Shown one piece after another: positions 1 through 11,235 of a stretch of 64,000 nucleotides of DNA; positions within the stretch are counted from its first letter, which is position 1, and every line of letters starts with the position of its first letter. The notes under the pieces were generated by a model. It worked only from the letters and a program-made list of their open reading frames with translations, had not been told where the DNA came from and did no database searches. The position numbers were made by a program, and so were the translations under genes. The stretch lies in contig CANUEZ040000029.1 of assembly GCA_948099385.1 (NCBI GenBank), positions 4,123,501 to 4,187,500 of the forward strand, read 5' to 3'. This stretch comes from Fasciola hepatica (Eukaryota > Platyhelminthes > Trematoda > Plagiorchiida > Fasciolidae).

Positions 1-55
1 ACTGCATAGACAAGGTGAACCGTTATAGTCAGTAGCTGGATCTTTTTGATAAATT

Positions 56-169
56 ATGGGTGCATTATCAAGCATTGAAACTGAGGATGCTTTTCGAGTG
101 TATTCGGATTTTTACCGTACGCTGAAATCAGATAAACTAGGATTGAATTCGTACAAATTTCACGTTTTT
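56..169 (+). CDS. candidate first coding exon, unknown protein
   Basis: An ATG at 56 follows an in-frame TAA and opens 38 codons (MGALSSIETEDAF... to HVF) that end directly at a GTGAGC donor at 170. Nothing in the peptide is recognised. It could be the first exon of the plus-strand chain that ends at 3241, but I could not connect the two by phase. Possible intermediate exons lie near 586-736 and from 957, both after acceptor-like AGs. A competing minus-strand reading at 267-514 opens after a good acceptor (gatatttcag). A chance open frame of this size is easily possible. Confidence 0.22.
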
Positions 170-2185
170 GTGAGCGCAAGGCTACGTATTCATAATTTAT
201 CTCAGACAAACATTAGTGAGGCTCAACCAATAGGCATATTCAATCTAAAGGGTTATGTGGGCGGAGCTAACATTGAGTACATGCATCTTCTTTTATTGTC
301 CTAAATAGAGGCTTCAATCCTCTCCCAGTTCCAAATATTGCTTTCAACCAGGAAAGTTGGTATAACTTCGGTTGCTCTACATTAGTATACAGGTGTCCAG
401 GTATGAGACGAAACCCTCTATTACGTTTTCTCTCTGTGATGGCGAACGGAAGGGTTTTTTTTGCCCCGATATGACTTACTCTTGCCGATTTATTGTATAA
501 AAACAGCAACGGTACTGAAATATCAAGATACTGAACAACTCGTCAAGAATAGTGTTATCATTTCACGAACGGTATTATAATCACAATAGTAACCAGTCAT
601 TTGCCTGCAAAACTGAGCACTGGGCCTACACCTGCGGTGGGCGTTTCCTTTCATTTCGTAAACTTCTGCCTAAGTCAACAAATTCCTTCAGAAAAACTTT
701 CCTGCGATCGATTGATTATTCTCTTGGCCATTTGGTAATTTTGAGGAACGGAGGAAGAAATTACAAGCTTCTTTTAGAGAAAACAAGGTTACGTAAGTTT
801 CCTTAACACCACATTCCTCAAAATTTGTCAGAGTGGCTAACAGTTTACGTCATTTATCGATGCTAACAAACGTCGGAATGCGAGAAAAACTGTGTTTACT
901 TAAAACTCCGGTTTGTAATTCAAATATTACCACTGTGATTACAATTACAGATTCAATGTTTATTAAAGAACCCGATGCCAGCTCTGATTTCCCTAGAGCT
1001 TTTCTGCATTCGCTTCTGTATAGAATCAGTGCTAGAGAATTACATGCAGCGGACGCTTTTTCTACCCCCGTTGCAAATGGCTTTTCATTGCTTATTCACA
1101 AGATTGATTATTTTTGGACATTGATGGCATATTTGGCAAAGTGTAATCAGTATATAAGGGGGACTTTCTATGATACATGATACGTTGTTTGAATTCGTTT
1201 ACAACCGATGCGATTTACCCCATTTTCATACACTTTCACAATCGATAACGGTAATTAACGTCAGTTAGATACAACGTACAGGCTGACTCCATAGGACGAA
1301 ATCGTTAAACTTCATCTCACATAGACCGTAATCAGCTGGTCCTGGAACTTTTAGCCCTTCTATTGGGAAAAGAACCTAATCGAGCTGGGACTGGATTGTA
1401 GATTTTCGCATGTCTGACATATGTGAATATCATAGCTTGAATGTACACGATGAGAGTACGAGTTGTGGGGGGTGTGTGAATTTCTATGAGAGCATTGGTT
1501 TGCAATCAATTACTTGGTGGTACCGCAGTAAAAGTGATCATAACCCACAGTCAGTTCGCATTTGTATAACAATGCTTGTTCTACGAACAAATCACGAAGA
1601 ATTGGTGCAGTAAGTCTCCGTTATAAAGAGCAGATAAAACGAATTTACGCACGTAAAATGGAACTCAAGCGTTGTCATTAGGTTTTTCCCTTCCATCGAT
1701 CGAGTGTACTTTTGTCGTATACGAAACTTTGTGTTACACGAAAAAATACGTCATTAGGGACGGTTCACTGCATATATCACGTGGGCAGTTGTGGCCATGG
1801 GGCTCTATATTTTCACAGTGCCATCTTATTCTCAAATTTTGTTGTTATCCTGGTTTGGTACTTGTTATTCAGGGTATTGAGTGTAATGCTTGTTGCTCAT
1901 CAAGCAGAGGCTTGGATTTTCATGATGATTTATAGTACCATGCCACATTCCGAAAGATTAGTTAGTCAGTTCTGACAGTGTCTTCAGTCCACTTTCATAG
2001 GTACCGTGAAGTCATCCCGAGAAGAGAGAGATACGTCGATGCGTGCATGATGATCAGCCTGATTAGTAGTTATGCTTGTCGGTAACTATATAATATTTGC
2101 CGGCCGTGATTAAACGGGTAAACACTGTGGAGTTTTAGCCTTGACAACAAGACTAGAGTGGCCGCGTTCCTCCTTTTACTTTTAG

Positions 2186-3241
2186 TCACACGACCAATGA
2201 GAGAAGGGCAAATGTTTCATTCACTCGGAAATTTCCCTCCAATAAAAGGATGTATTTGCTTTTGTTCTGCTACGGAATTAGTGACTGGGTGTGCGGGGCT
2301 CCTCAAATCGTAGGTGTATACCATTGGGACTTCACAAACATAACAAAACGTCGTTGAATGATTAGTGAGATCAGCAGCAAAGGATATAACTGTGGATAAT
2401 CATGACCGGAAATCTGAGTCATATATTTTCAAGCTCCTGAAGAATGACCGGTGAACAGAGAATTGTCCTCTTCTCTGTCGACCCGGTGCAAGCTACCTAA
2501 TTCTAATTCAAAACTGATGGTGCTGATCGAAGTAGTGCTGGTCGAGTGGCACAACCCGGTTCTAAGTTCGGAATTTTCTTGTGCAATCAATCCACTTATA
2601 GGTGATCGTAAAATAAATAAACAGTCAATGGTACATATAGCCACATTTGCCAAGACGTTCACTTAGCTCTAAATTGTTCATTTGTATGTAAATACATAGA
2701 GGAAAATGCGCGTCTTTATTGGTTTGGTTGGGAAGCCAACTTCATGTCGGTGGTGGTCAGTCGCCTACTTGCTTGTCTGTTCAATTCCATCGCAGACTTC
2801 AGCCTGCTGTTCTTTGCTGTACTCAAAATGAGTCGAAATTTCGAGTACAAATTAGCTCATAGAATTTTGGTTATCAGGTTTCCGAGGATCAAGCAATTTT
2901 TTCTATTGTTGATTTGAGAAACCCGAACCAGTCAGAAGTATGCCAAACCTTATGGTGCACTCCAAGCCTTTCCGTATGTCTAAACCAAAGCTAGAAACTT
3001 GACTTTACACTAGCAAGTCGGCAATCATCCAACAGTTTTGTATTTGTTGTCACGCAGCCTCTATGGTTCTGAGGATGAAAACAAAGCCTGCGAACGGTAT
3101 CTGATGCTCGCCATTAGAAAATGAATAAATCTGAAATTTAGTTTACCTGGTTGGCTGTCCATTAGACTCCACTCACAAACCTCAGGTTGTCTAATCAGCC
3201 GTGCACTGGAAAGCACCAAACTCGAGTTCCGCTGTTGTTAG
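2186..3241 (+). CDS. candidate 3' exons of an unknown gene (five-exon chain)
   Basis: Five putative exons join without breaking frame: 2186-2309, 2459-2601, 2796-2844, 3058-3096 and 3166-3241, ending at TAG 3239-3241. The first acceptor follows a strong pyrimidine tract (tccttttacttttag) and its donor is GTAGGT; the donor of 3058-3096 is GTATCT. The phases run 2, 1, 2, 2 at the four junctions and all agree. Encoded peptides include TRPMREGQMFHSLGNFPPIK in exon 1, FSLLFFAVLKMSRNF in exon 3 and LYGSEDENKACE in exon 4. No domain is recognised. A possible upstream exon lies at about 1872-1964. The last exon could instead splice at 3187 into frames at 3243-3294 and 3332-3475, so the true 3' end is unsure. 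Introns of 69-213 bp would be ordinary for a flatworm. Confidence 0.33.
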
Positions 3242-4138
3242 AGATCAACAGTGATGCATATCCTCAATCACTCTCATGGTTTGAACCCGGACCTGTTCAC
3301 CCCGAGACCATGAATCACGGGGATTTTTTCAGCTGTTCTCCTCAGTGGCAGCCAGCAAAGCCCATCAGTTTCAAAGGGAGAAAAGGCCACTGTCACGGCA
3401 AGTTCCAGCGAACGTTTCCCAGCAAGTCAAATCGTCTCAGCAGGAAGGCCCATTGTTCTCACCTTCAAATACGCGTGACTTTTACTGAATGGCAGACTGA
3501 CACAACTTATTATTTCCAAATTTGCAGTTATGGATTAGATACAAATGGCCTAAGCATTTATAGACAAAAACACTATTAAAGGTGAAATGCTGGAAGGCTC
3601 GCACACCCAGATGCTGATTACGCACCAGAATGAAAGTAATTCGCATGGTCACCCGATTGAATAAGAAATTTTCACTTCTTTCATTCGTCTTTTGACAAGG
3701 TAAAATATTTCAGCATGAGGGCTACTCCCGCTGAATTTCTGCCTAACTGGGAATGACTCGACGGTAAGAAGAATTGCATCCGAACCATCACGGTCCGAAA
3801 TCCATGATGATGGCCGTCTGATTGCCACAGGTAAAGTAGCATTTGCTTCTCGACAGTCAATAATTTTCCTATTATTATTTGTGCCAAGGAGTCGCGACAA
3901 ACTCCCTGAAGCTAAGCTGCTAATCGGGTTGAATGTGCCGAGTAAAAACCAACCAACTAAATAAAACACCACCACTCACGCATGTGACTAAATCAGTCTC
4001 GTAAACATTGGAAAATGGGCTGACTTAGGTAGAGTAAACAACTCAGTGAAGCAGATCCCACTAGGCAACAGTCCTTTTGGATGGGCTAGTCTGAGATGAT
4101 TCTGTTTTCATATTAAACAGTCTGTTTTTCTCCCACAG

Positions 4139-4472
4139 CAATAATCTGTCGCCTAAAGAGATGTACGTACACTTTCTGAAAAATGTCTATGGGCTGGTGA
4201 GATAGCAGTAGCGAAAGAGGTCAGATTCTCAGATCATTCGTGGAAAAATCGCACAACGGAAACTGGAGAGACCACAGCAAGCCATGTGTTCACGTTGTCA
4301 AACACCCTAATAGTGTCCACTTTGATAGGACTATTCACATTTCCTTTAAATTATCTTCTCAATATCCTTCACGTTGTTTGGTGGTTCTCTACCTGGTTTG
4401 TTTTCTTCATGATAGTCGCCTGCGCTTGCTTCCGGCTGGATTTTTGACCTCGTTTTTATACCACCAATATAA
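4139..4472 (+). CDS. candidate last two exons of an unknown gene
   Basis: An acceptor with a fine pyrimidine tract (ctgtttttctcccacag) opens exon 4139-4196, which reads NNLSPKEMYVHFLKNVYGL and stops at a GTGAGA donor in phase 0. A second strong acceptor (ttttcttcatgatag) opens 4416 in phase 0 and reads SPALASGWIFDLVFIPPI to a TAA at 4470-4472. A canonical AATAAA lies at 4528-4533, the spacing expected for a poly(A) signal. Upstream exons were not tied in. The function is unknown; the support is splice sites plus the poly(A) signal, not homology. Confidence 0.3.
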
Positions 4473-4527
4473 GATATGTACTTTGGCTGGCGGGTGTTGC
4501 TAAACTGTTCAACTTCATGAAGCACCC

Positions 4528-4533
4528 AATAAA
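4528..4533 (+). promoter_or_regulatory. possible poly(A) signal AATAAA
   Basis: AATAAA sits 56 bp after the candidate stop codon at 4470-4472. It supports a transcript end here, but the hexamer is common in AT-rich DNA. Confidence 0.3.
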
Positions 4534-4696
4534 TGTTCTTTGATGGAAAATATTTAGCCAGATAGATCCTTATCAGTTTCTTGTCATCGAAAATTTTGTG
4601 AAGTTTATTTCATTATTGCAATTAGTATGGTTGAAGAACGAAAACAGTGGTGATATCCTCGAAAGTTTAAGAATGCCGTGGTTCCAATCGTATTCA

Positions 4697-4721
4697 ATAT
4701 ATATATATATATATATATATA
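4697..4721. repeat. (AT)n microsatellite
   Basis: An uninterrupted alternating AT run of about 12 units, read directly from the sequence. Confidence 0.97.
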
Positions 4722-4834
4722 CTTCAAAAATGAAAATATTTCACGATTATATGGAATGTCCTTGTTCCTCTTCCATTGTGGATTTTATCGGAACAGTCTT
4801 GGAGTGTATACGAAATTTTGGCAAAGTTGAGAAC

Positions 4835-5270
4835 TAGAAGAGAGGGACTTACAAAAATACAAGTTCTGTCAAAACTCATTTGACAAATTATTTCGTTCAG
4901 CCATGAATCCCTTCGCTGTGGATTTCTCTTATATCACGAAACTTATTACAATAGGAAATGTTCCGTACATTTTTACAACTAACTGAAAGTTGATTTCGGT
5001 GAAGTTTGATCGATATTGCATCACCATCGATGGAACGATAAGTGAACACACTTTGTCTGCGAGCAAGCTTCCTGGTAAATGCAAGCATTTGCCGATTCAA
5101 GAGATCATGGGTGATACTAGGGCTAGTTGATAGGTAACTATACCAGAAACGGTCAGTTAGAATCAACAAAATACTACCTACTGATAGTTACAAGTTGATC
5201 TTTGTCTCGAACCTTGAGTGAGCAAGCACGTCTTGTTTTTACAGTTGCGGTTCATATTTTGTCACATCAT
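4835..5270. other. stretch with no supported gene
   Basis: No exon, repeat or RNA gene is supported here. A 90-codon minus-strand open frame at 4897-5169 has no convincing splice context and is treated as chance. Confidence 0.5.
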
Positions 5271-6057
5271 ATCTAAATGCCTCCGTATGGTCGGGGGCAG
5301 TTGCCTCGGGCAGCTAGATGAGTATTTGTCCTGAAAGCCTCTAGAAATGCTCCCCATTGACAGTGCTTCCATCACAACCTCCGCCGAGGTAGTCCTACTC
5401 ACTGCCTTTTCATGACGGAGATGTTTTCATAAAAAAGAGAGAAAAGAACTGAATATCGGGCGCTCTCCACCGGGTTGAGTGACTGATAGTCACCCTAGGG
5501 AAGATGGGTAAACACTGATTTCAAACCAACCACTAGAGGCTCATGAGGAGTACAACGGTATGCTCAACGGCACCTATGGCTGAGGGGTTTACTGAACACC
5601 CAGGATGTTCGGCGTCATCCGAGGGGCGAATGAACGGCAAAATTAACCAGCGGTTCAAATGGACCAACCTTGTTACCATGATGGACTCTCTTGGCTGCGT
5701 AAACGCTAGAGGTACATCCTCGAAAGAAATGGCTGCTCTGGACTGGGCGACCGAGTAGTACAAAAGCCTGCAAATCAAACAATCGTGACAGAGTCTATCA
5801 CTGTCATTGACCGCTCATCCGTGCGCACGAACGAGCACTCTCCTACACCGTACCAAAGTAGTCCTGCTATTTCCAATCTCTTCCCGCTTTCTGCTCAGTT
5901 TCAACATCCCACAGGTTCTTCGGTCGACGGTGCCCGCTGTAGTGCTACTGAAGAAATTCTATGTTCTCTCTTCTCCTTCTTCATCTAGCTTTCGAGTCTT
6001 ACCGAACCCGCAACTACAGGTCAAAGCCCTGCTTCTTCCTTGATGCCCATTCAAATT

Positions 6058-7046
6058 AACTGCATTCAACATGCGAACCCTAATGCGTACAGGACAACAA
6101 ATGGGAGTAGCTCGTACGTTTCAATTGCTTGCCATCGATGTGTTGCTTTCACGAGACTCGCATTCAAGGGTCCGTTACAATAGTTTTACTGACGCCCCCA
6201 TCTAACCTGTTCTATGAAGTTTCTCTTGTGTCCTTCGGGAGCCACTGAGGCTACGGCTTCTTGTCTTGCTGGCTCTGGCATTGCTCTTAGTGAAACAGCT
6301 GAAGCAATGCTGCTAAACTGGACCCCAGTTCATAGTCGTTTATGTGCAGTGAGACTCAGGGGTTCGTGCAAAGTGAGTAGTTGCCGCTCAGATAGATGCA
6401 GTCTTTTTTTTGTTTTTGCGAATGCGTTCCTTGATCGCGGTCCCGATTGAGTCAAAGATGACTTGTTCCAGAAGCAGCACAACCTCTTACTCAAAGCAAA
6501 CTGGGCTGACATTGTGGTTTTGAAAGAAGGTAGAAAAGCTAGGAAGCTCTTTTGAGCTAGGTTCCTGTCACTCCGGAAAGGTGGATAGTTGTGGCCTCTG
6601 CGCTTAGAAAGCAGCCTATTCCTAGCCAGTAAGAATTTAGACGTTCTAATCACCGGTACTCCCCGTGGCATCTGCCCTCTTCTAGTCAACAGTGGACCCA
6701 GATCAATCACACAGCTATAAGCCACAAATGACGAGGTTGCATGCCAGAATGTCGCTCATATTGCAGCCCTTCCCGTGATTCCGACCACGTAGTAGTTTGC
6801 ACTAAGCTGTCCGTTTACGTCGGTGAGCGAACCAAAAGTATGTCGCAACGAAGGCTAGGTTACAATCAGATTTCAGATCCATCTCGTCCATCAGTCTTCA
6901 AAAATGCGCTACCTGGAAAGCTAGCTGTAGCTCTATCTGACTACATAAGCCACCACCGGTCGCTTATTAGGAATGCTTTGCATTCTGTTGTCGTAGTAGG
7001 ATGCAGCCTGTCTCGTCGTGCCGCAAGATGCTGGGTTTTTGCTTAA
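6058..7046 (+). pseudogene. LINE copy 1 endonuclease domain remnant
   Basis: The part of LINE copy 1 that corresponds to the APE-like endonuclease, which in intact elements nicks target DNA. Recognisable segments are the AFNMRTLMRTGQQMG-like start near 6062, the SGIALSETAEAMLLNWTPVH segment at 6271-6330, and CRSYCSPSRDSDHVVVCTKL at 6750-6809, which carries the catalytic D-x-DH signature. The segments lie in different frames, separated by indels and stops, so no complete enzyme is encoded. Confidence 0.85.
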
Positions 7047-7429
7047 TCTCTTCGCCTTTTTGACACATGCCAGTCGATTCCGGCTAGAAGCGAGGATAAC
7101 GCAGCCAGTCTCGAAAAAAATATGCACTTGACGAGAGTCTTTTTAGGGACCGCGAAACCTGGTGGTGGCGAAGCGCATCACAGATGAAACGTGCTGCCCC
7201 CATGGGGAAATCCCGCGAACTGTTCTATCTTATTCCAGTCAACGGTAGGAAGCCACCGGGTGTGAGTCAAACAACCTGAGGCTGACGAGTCGCTAGTTAA
7301 CGATCAGAAGCGGCATCCTAATCTCTTTAGCTAGCCCCCAGTATTGGCTTCTCTTAAGACTAATCGGGCACAATTCCTTTGGTCCGTTTGGACAGATCCA
7401 CTCACTGAGAGAGAGATCCAAAGAGAAAT

Positions 7430-8440
7430 CCAGACCTTAGGATGTCACTAATAACTGGGCTTGGATGGCATTCCCCCAGCCCTATTTAAAGATAATGGGT
7501 TGCCGCTAGTAAAAGAACTCTATTTATTTTCTCAAGAGTTTGTGATTCTGAACGGGTTCCACCTTTGTGGGGATCGACTGTAGTCCACACTTCTAGGAAA
7601 GGCTTACTCGGTGACTGAGCTAACTATTAGGCGTAAGCTTTATCCCAATGGCGCCGAAGCATCAGGTTGTACCAAACACGTAGAAAGCAGATTTACGAGC
7701 AGCAGGCTGGGTTTTACGCCAGTCATGGAGGTATCGATCAAATTTCCACCCTTCGACAATGGTTAGAGTACAGTCACACTTTCCAAATACCAACAGTTAT
7801 TGTGTTGTTGGATATCCGCCTGGGCTTTAACTACATCGATAGATCTGCACTGTGGAACTGTTTGTTAAGAAATGGAGTACCTGAAAAGTACGTATTGATC
7901 CTCAAAGTGTTGTATCGTCATTCCTCAGACTAGGTTGAGGCCTACGGCCATCTTTCGTCCCCTTTTGTCGTTTCCAGTTGAGTTCAACAGGGGTGCCTAT
8001 ATCCCCATTTTTCTTCGACTTCGACTTACAGGATATTTCTACGAATGCCTTCTTAGGACCTCCATACAGAGGAGTTTATCTCCTCTCAGGAAACATAGTT
8101 TTCGATTTGGAACATGCCGATGACACTGCGTTCCGGATAGGTAATGCAAAAGCAGTACAGTATGCTTTGTACCGCTCGGGGAATGAAGTATCCAGATACG
8201 GTATACGTTTTGCTCCTTCCAGGTGCAAAGTACTTCGCAAGATTGGTAGTAGTCTGTGCCTATACTCACCGTTCGCGGTGATCAGCTAGAGTTAGTCATC
8301 AGCGTTAAGTACACTGGGAGCTTGATGTCAGCTGACGGTGGTGTTGAGAAAGGGATCAGTTCCCTAATAACAACAGCTAAGGCAACTTTCGCTAACCTGC
8401 GACAACTGTGGAGCCGACTGGACACCCGGCTTCTGTCTTA
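7430..8440 (+). pseudogene. LINE copy 1 reverse transcriptase remnant
   Basis: Reverse transcriptase segments in three successive frames: 7667-7933, 7978-8289 and 8256-8441. The first carries a motif A-like LDIRLGF, where the family normally has a second Asp after the Phe and this copy has Asn. The second carries GVPISPFF, lacking the RQGC part usual in motif B, then HADD for motif C, then YGIRFAPSRCKVL, which is typical of these elements. The damage to motifs A, B and C together rules out activity. Confidence 0.88.
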
Positions 8441-8546
8441 GAGGACGGAGATACACCTTCCCAGTTCGTAGTGTTCTACTCTACGATGCATTTCTCGCAT
8501 ATGGTGGGAACATCGAGTGAGTACTGATGGGGTTCACCGTCCTATT

Positions 8547-8992
8547 GTAACAAGGACGACAACGCACGGCAGGATACTTGTATTCCCACGATCACACAAG
8601 TCAAGTCATGGCACACATACAGTCGCTTACGTGGGCTTTTTTCCTGACTGCGCGGCACCAAGATTGTTTTTGCCGCTGCTTGAGCGCTTCGGCTGCTTTC
8701 TGTCTATTTGCCTGTGGCCGATGGCTTGCTTCTCTTGCCCGTCATTTCCCTTCGGTTGGTCCGACTGTCTCAGTTGACGGCTAAATCGGCAGCCCTTCAT
8801 CTGAGCTATCTTGATGGTTGCCGGAGATTCCGCTGCTTCCTCTCTGGTCGTCTGTGTGCTTCTTTGTGCCTGCTTCGGGATGCCTCCGACATATTCGCTA
8901 CCTGTTCTTTTGTCTGTGGCCCTCGTTTGGTTCGTTCGTTCGCCTTGATGTTCACGCCTTTCCCTCGCCCCAGCGTTCCCTGTTACTCTATG
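8547..8992 (+). other. ~450 bp insertion inside LINE copy 1
   Basis: Compared with LINE copy 2, where the codons for the MSNDEVRRCVMGLD-like segment are contiguous (about 56035-56080), copy 1 is interrupted after about 8546 and the element resumes near 8993 with GMDSHPL. The inserted DNA is pyrimidine-rich on the plus strand and more GC-rich than its surroundings. Open frames in it (8708-9253 spans its right edge) look like by-products of the low A content. No terminal repeats or exact target duplication are visible. The edges are approximate. Confidence 0.65.
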
Positions 8993-9493
8993 TTAGGCAT
9001 GGATAGCCACCCTCTTGAAGAAATGACTACTCTACACGGCCTCCAATGGATCGGTCATTTTGTGCGAATGTCTGCCCATCGTTTACATTTCCGTGCTTTA
9101 TTCACATGCACTGGACAGGGATGGAAGAAGCGACGCGGCTGTCAGGATATAACTAGCCTAAGAGGTATGAAAAGACCAGCATCAGCAATGGCTTTGATTG
9201 GTGCTTCCCGTTTCCCTGGGTGGGGCTCAAAAATGAGCATTGTAGCTGATTAGAAACGTTGAGGGACATGGCTGGAAATAGAGTACAGAAGCACGAATAC
9301 TTTACGGTCTGTCCTCTGAACTCTGATATGCTGTAATCACGGAAACGTCATTCCGATAAACAAAAGGACAAAAGACATCAAAAAGAGTACAGTGAAAAGC
9401 AAAACAAAATCAATTTTTTCTGTCTATCGCTAACTGTTTTACTGCAATGTATGTTTTTATCACTTTTTTGTAGTTTTTTGTTGTGTACCTTCT

Positions 9494-9496
<3 letters not shown>

Positions 9497-9550
<54 letters not shown>
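9497..9550. repeat. (AT)n microsatellite at LINE 3' end
   Basis: A (TA)n run of about 26 units with one atac interruption near 9533, right at the 3' end of LINE copy 1. RTE/CR1-type elements often end in short tandem repeats, so the array may have grown from the element's tail; the 3' end of LINE copy 2 also has a short acatatatatg tract. Confidence 0.95.
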
Positions 9551-10297
9551 TCCCGCTACCGTCAGTAGCTTCCTCACTTGGCAGCTTCGAGTTGGCCACG
9601 GACAGCTTCCTGAATTGTTATACTATGTTTTATGATTACTAAAAAAGGAAATAAGAAGCTTTCAAAAATTAATTGTTAGATAAATTAGTACAGAAATAAC
9701 TACCCAGACACAGGCAATAGAAATCACGGAGCACTAGTTATAAGTCCGCATAACAACGGTGAAAAAAGCCTCACAAATCCTAAACTAGTAACAAATTTTG
9801 AGTCTTTATCACACTTGATTTTTAAACATATATCGAAATGGCATATGAAAACAAGAATTTTTCCTCACAAATCACTTCTCGTTCAACTTTATTTTCTGGT
9901 TGCTGGATAGATCGATACAAAGTGGAAAAACGACAGTTTAAAGTTACAAGCGAGTCTCTTCATTGGTGGTTACCAGGTCCAACTGAGCATATTGCGTACG
10001 CCATGATTTTCTTGCTTCCACTGCGGTTTTTAAGACAAACCCAATTCACCACTAATTTTGGAAAACATTTTAGTATCCGTAATCGTGCTTGGTATTTGAT
10101 TTCCTGGAAACCTCCGTTTCGAAATAGCCTTCTGTGATCTTAAATATCTTGGATATTCGTCAGAGTTGATCAGCTGACGACTTCCGTTTAACCGTCAGTG
10201 TTCGACAACAAATTTTATGATGCTCAGTTGATGTGCAGGCCATTTACGCTTCCTGATGAAAGAACGAACATTAGGACATTGCAACATCACAGCTTAC
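9551..10297. other. no confident gene
   Basis: A plus-strand open frame at 9838-10137 (99 codons) has no clear splice sites or recognisable domain. A minus-strand acceptor-like site lies near 10250 and could give a very short last exon to the candidate gene at 10298-10635. Otherwise nothing is supported. Confidence 0.4.
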
Positions 10298-10635
10298 CTG
10301 TATTTTCAAACTGCTACTATTATTCACCGTGTGTAGACCGGAAATACCTAAAAAACGTAATACGAGAGGTTCGTACTCAAACTCTTCCGGCATCTGCCTT
10401 ACCGTTTCGTTGCACTCACAGATGTTGAAAATCAAAGGTTATTTTAACAAAGATAACTTTAATAAAGTGAATCTCGCATATTTCGTATTTTTAGAAATAA
10501 GGTTAATAATTTTACCCCGAAAAAGATTACACTTGTTTACGAGTTCACGATTTACACGGCAATTTTCAGCAATGCCCATCAACAACTCATCAACGAAATG
10601 CTTTTGTGCAGCTTTCTCCATGTCACATGAAAATT
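10298..10635 (-). CDS. candidate two-exon gene fragment, unknown protein
   Basis: Minus-strand exon 10516-10635 reads through MEKAAQKHFVDELLMGIAEN and ends at a GTAAAA donor in phase 1. Exon 10298-10347 starts after a strong acceptor (tattacgttttttag) in phase 1, reads ISGLHTVNNSSSLKIQ and ends at a canonical GTAAGC donor. Phases agree across a 168 bp intron. The ATG at 10621 could be the start codon, or the exon may open at 10635 after an acceptor. No family is recognised. The pair of good splice sites around the 50-nt exon is the best evidence. Confidence 0.3.
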
Positions 10636-10944
10636 CTCACAGTGTTGGAACCAGAATGATTTTGTGGCTACCTGGTAATGGATAACGGATAATGAATAAT
10701 TACTCCTTTCTGTTAAAATTCTGACCCACACATGACTTTCGGGAACAGAAAAGTATATGTACACAATGTTTAGCTCCTTTCACTATCCCTAAAACATATG
10801 TAAATGTGTATGGAAAGAGATAACGACGCTCAAAAAATGGTAATAATAAAATCGGATGCCATCATCCTTTAGTAATGCCGAGAAATCACGCGTTGGATGT
10901 ATATACTATATTCAGCTCACAGTTAGCATAAGGGTTCAAAATGG

Positions 10945-11235
10945 ATGAGACAAGGCATGTCATGTCGTCTTCGAACCAAATGTTTTGAATTGCCTTTGCT
11001 GAAGAAACCGAAGAAATGTGCCAACTGTCTCTCGCTAGATGGATGTCAGATTAACTGTGTGCAACCCCCAAATAAGGTCAGCCGTGTCAGTTGTAAGCCC
11101 TGTCCAAAGATTCGAATGCATGAGAATACCGTTGGCTTTTTATCAAGTGGATCTATATATGTTTCACTGGTGAATCAAGTTGATGGGTCAGGTAGATATA
11201 TTTTACCGAGCTTGGCAACTGGAATAAGTCGGTAG
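10945..11235 (+). CDS. cysteine-rich open frame, uncertain
   Basis: A 96-codon frame starting MRQGMSCRLRTKCFELP has eight cysteines in its first half, including CANCLSLDGCQINC and SCKPCP. Spacing of this kind can occur in small secreted or zinc-binding proteins, but there is no signal peptide and no known motif. The frame may be fortuitous. Confidence 0.18.
   Translation: MRQGMSCRLRTKCFELPLLKKPKKCANCLSLDGCQINCVQPPNKVSRVSCKPCPKIRMHENTVGFLSSGSIYVSLVNQVDGSGRYILPSLATGISR

Larger units (their letters stand above)
5270..9497 (+). mobile_element. LINE copy 1: decayed APE-type non-LTR retrotransposon
   Basis: A long non-LTR retrotransposon relic with the order 5' leader, AP-endonuclease, reverse transcriptase, C-terminal region and 3' UTR. 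The endonuclease starts near 6058, where the frame reads like the family's AFN-RTLM-GQQ start, and continues through the D-H-E/V core (DSDHVVV at 6781-6801). The reverse transcriptase runs about 7430-8440: the QAGF motif near 7706, motif A region LDIRLGFNYIDRSALWNCL near 7810, a shortened motif B ending in GVPISPFFF near 7990, and motif C as HADD in place of YADD near 8113. The C-terminal stretch resumes at about 8993 (GMDSHPLEEM...) and ends near 9290. The frame changes several times and stops interrupt it, so the element is dead. It is placed in the RTE/CR1-like grouping by general resemblance only. The 5' limit is an estimate; the 3' UTR runs into a TA microsatellite. Confidence 0.93.

Noticed and set aside
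3649..3975. 108-codon minus-strand frame as an exon
   Set aside because: No clear splice sites, and a second open frame overlaps it on the same strand; not separable from chance.
8708..9253. 181-codon frame as a novel gene
   Set aside because: It bridges the insertion in LINE copy 1 and the LINE C-terminal remnant; the second half is recognisable LINE sequence.
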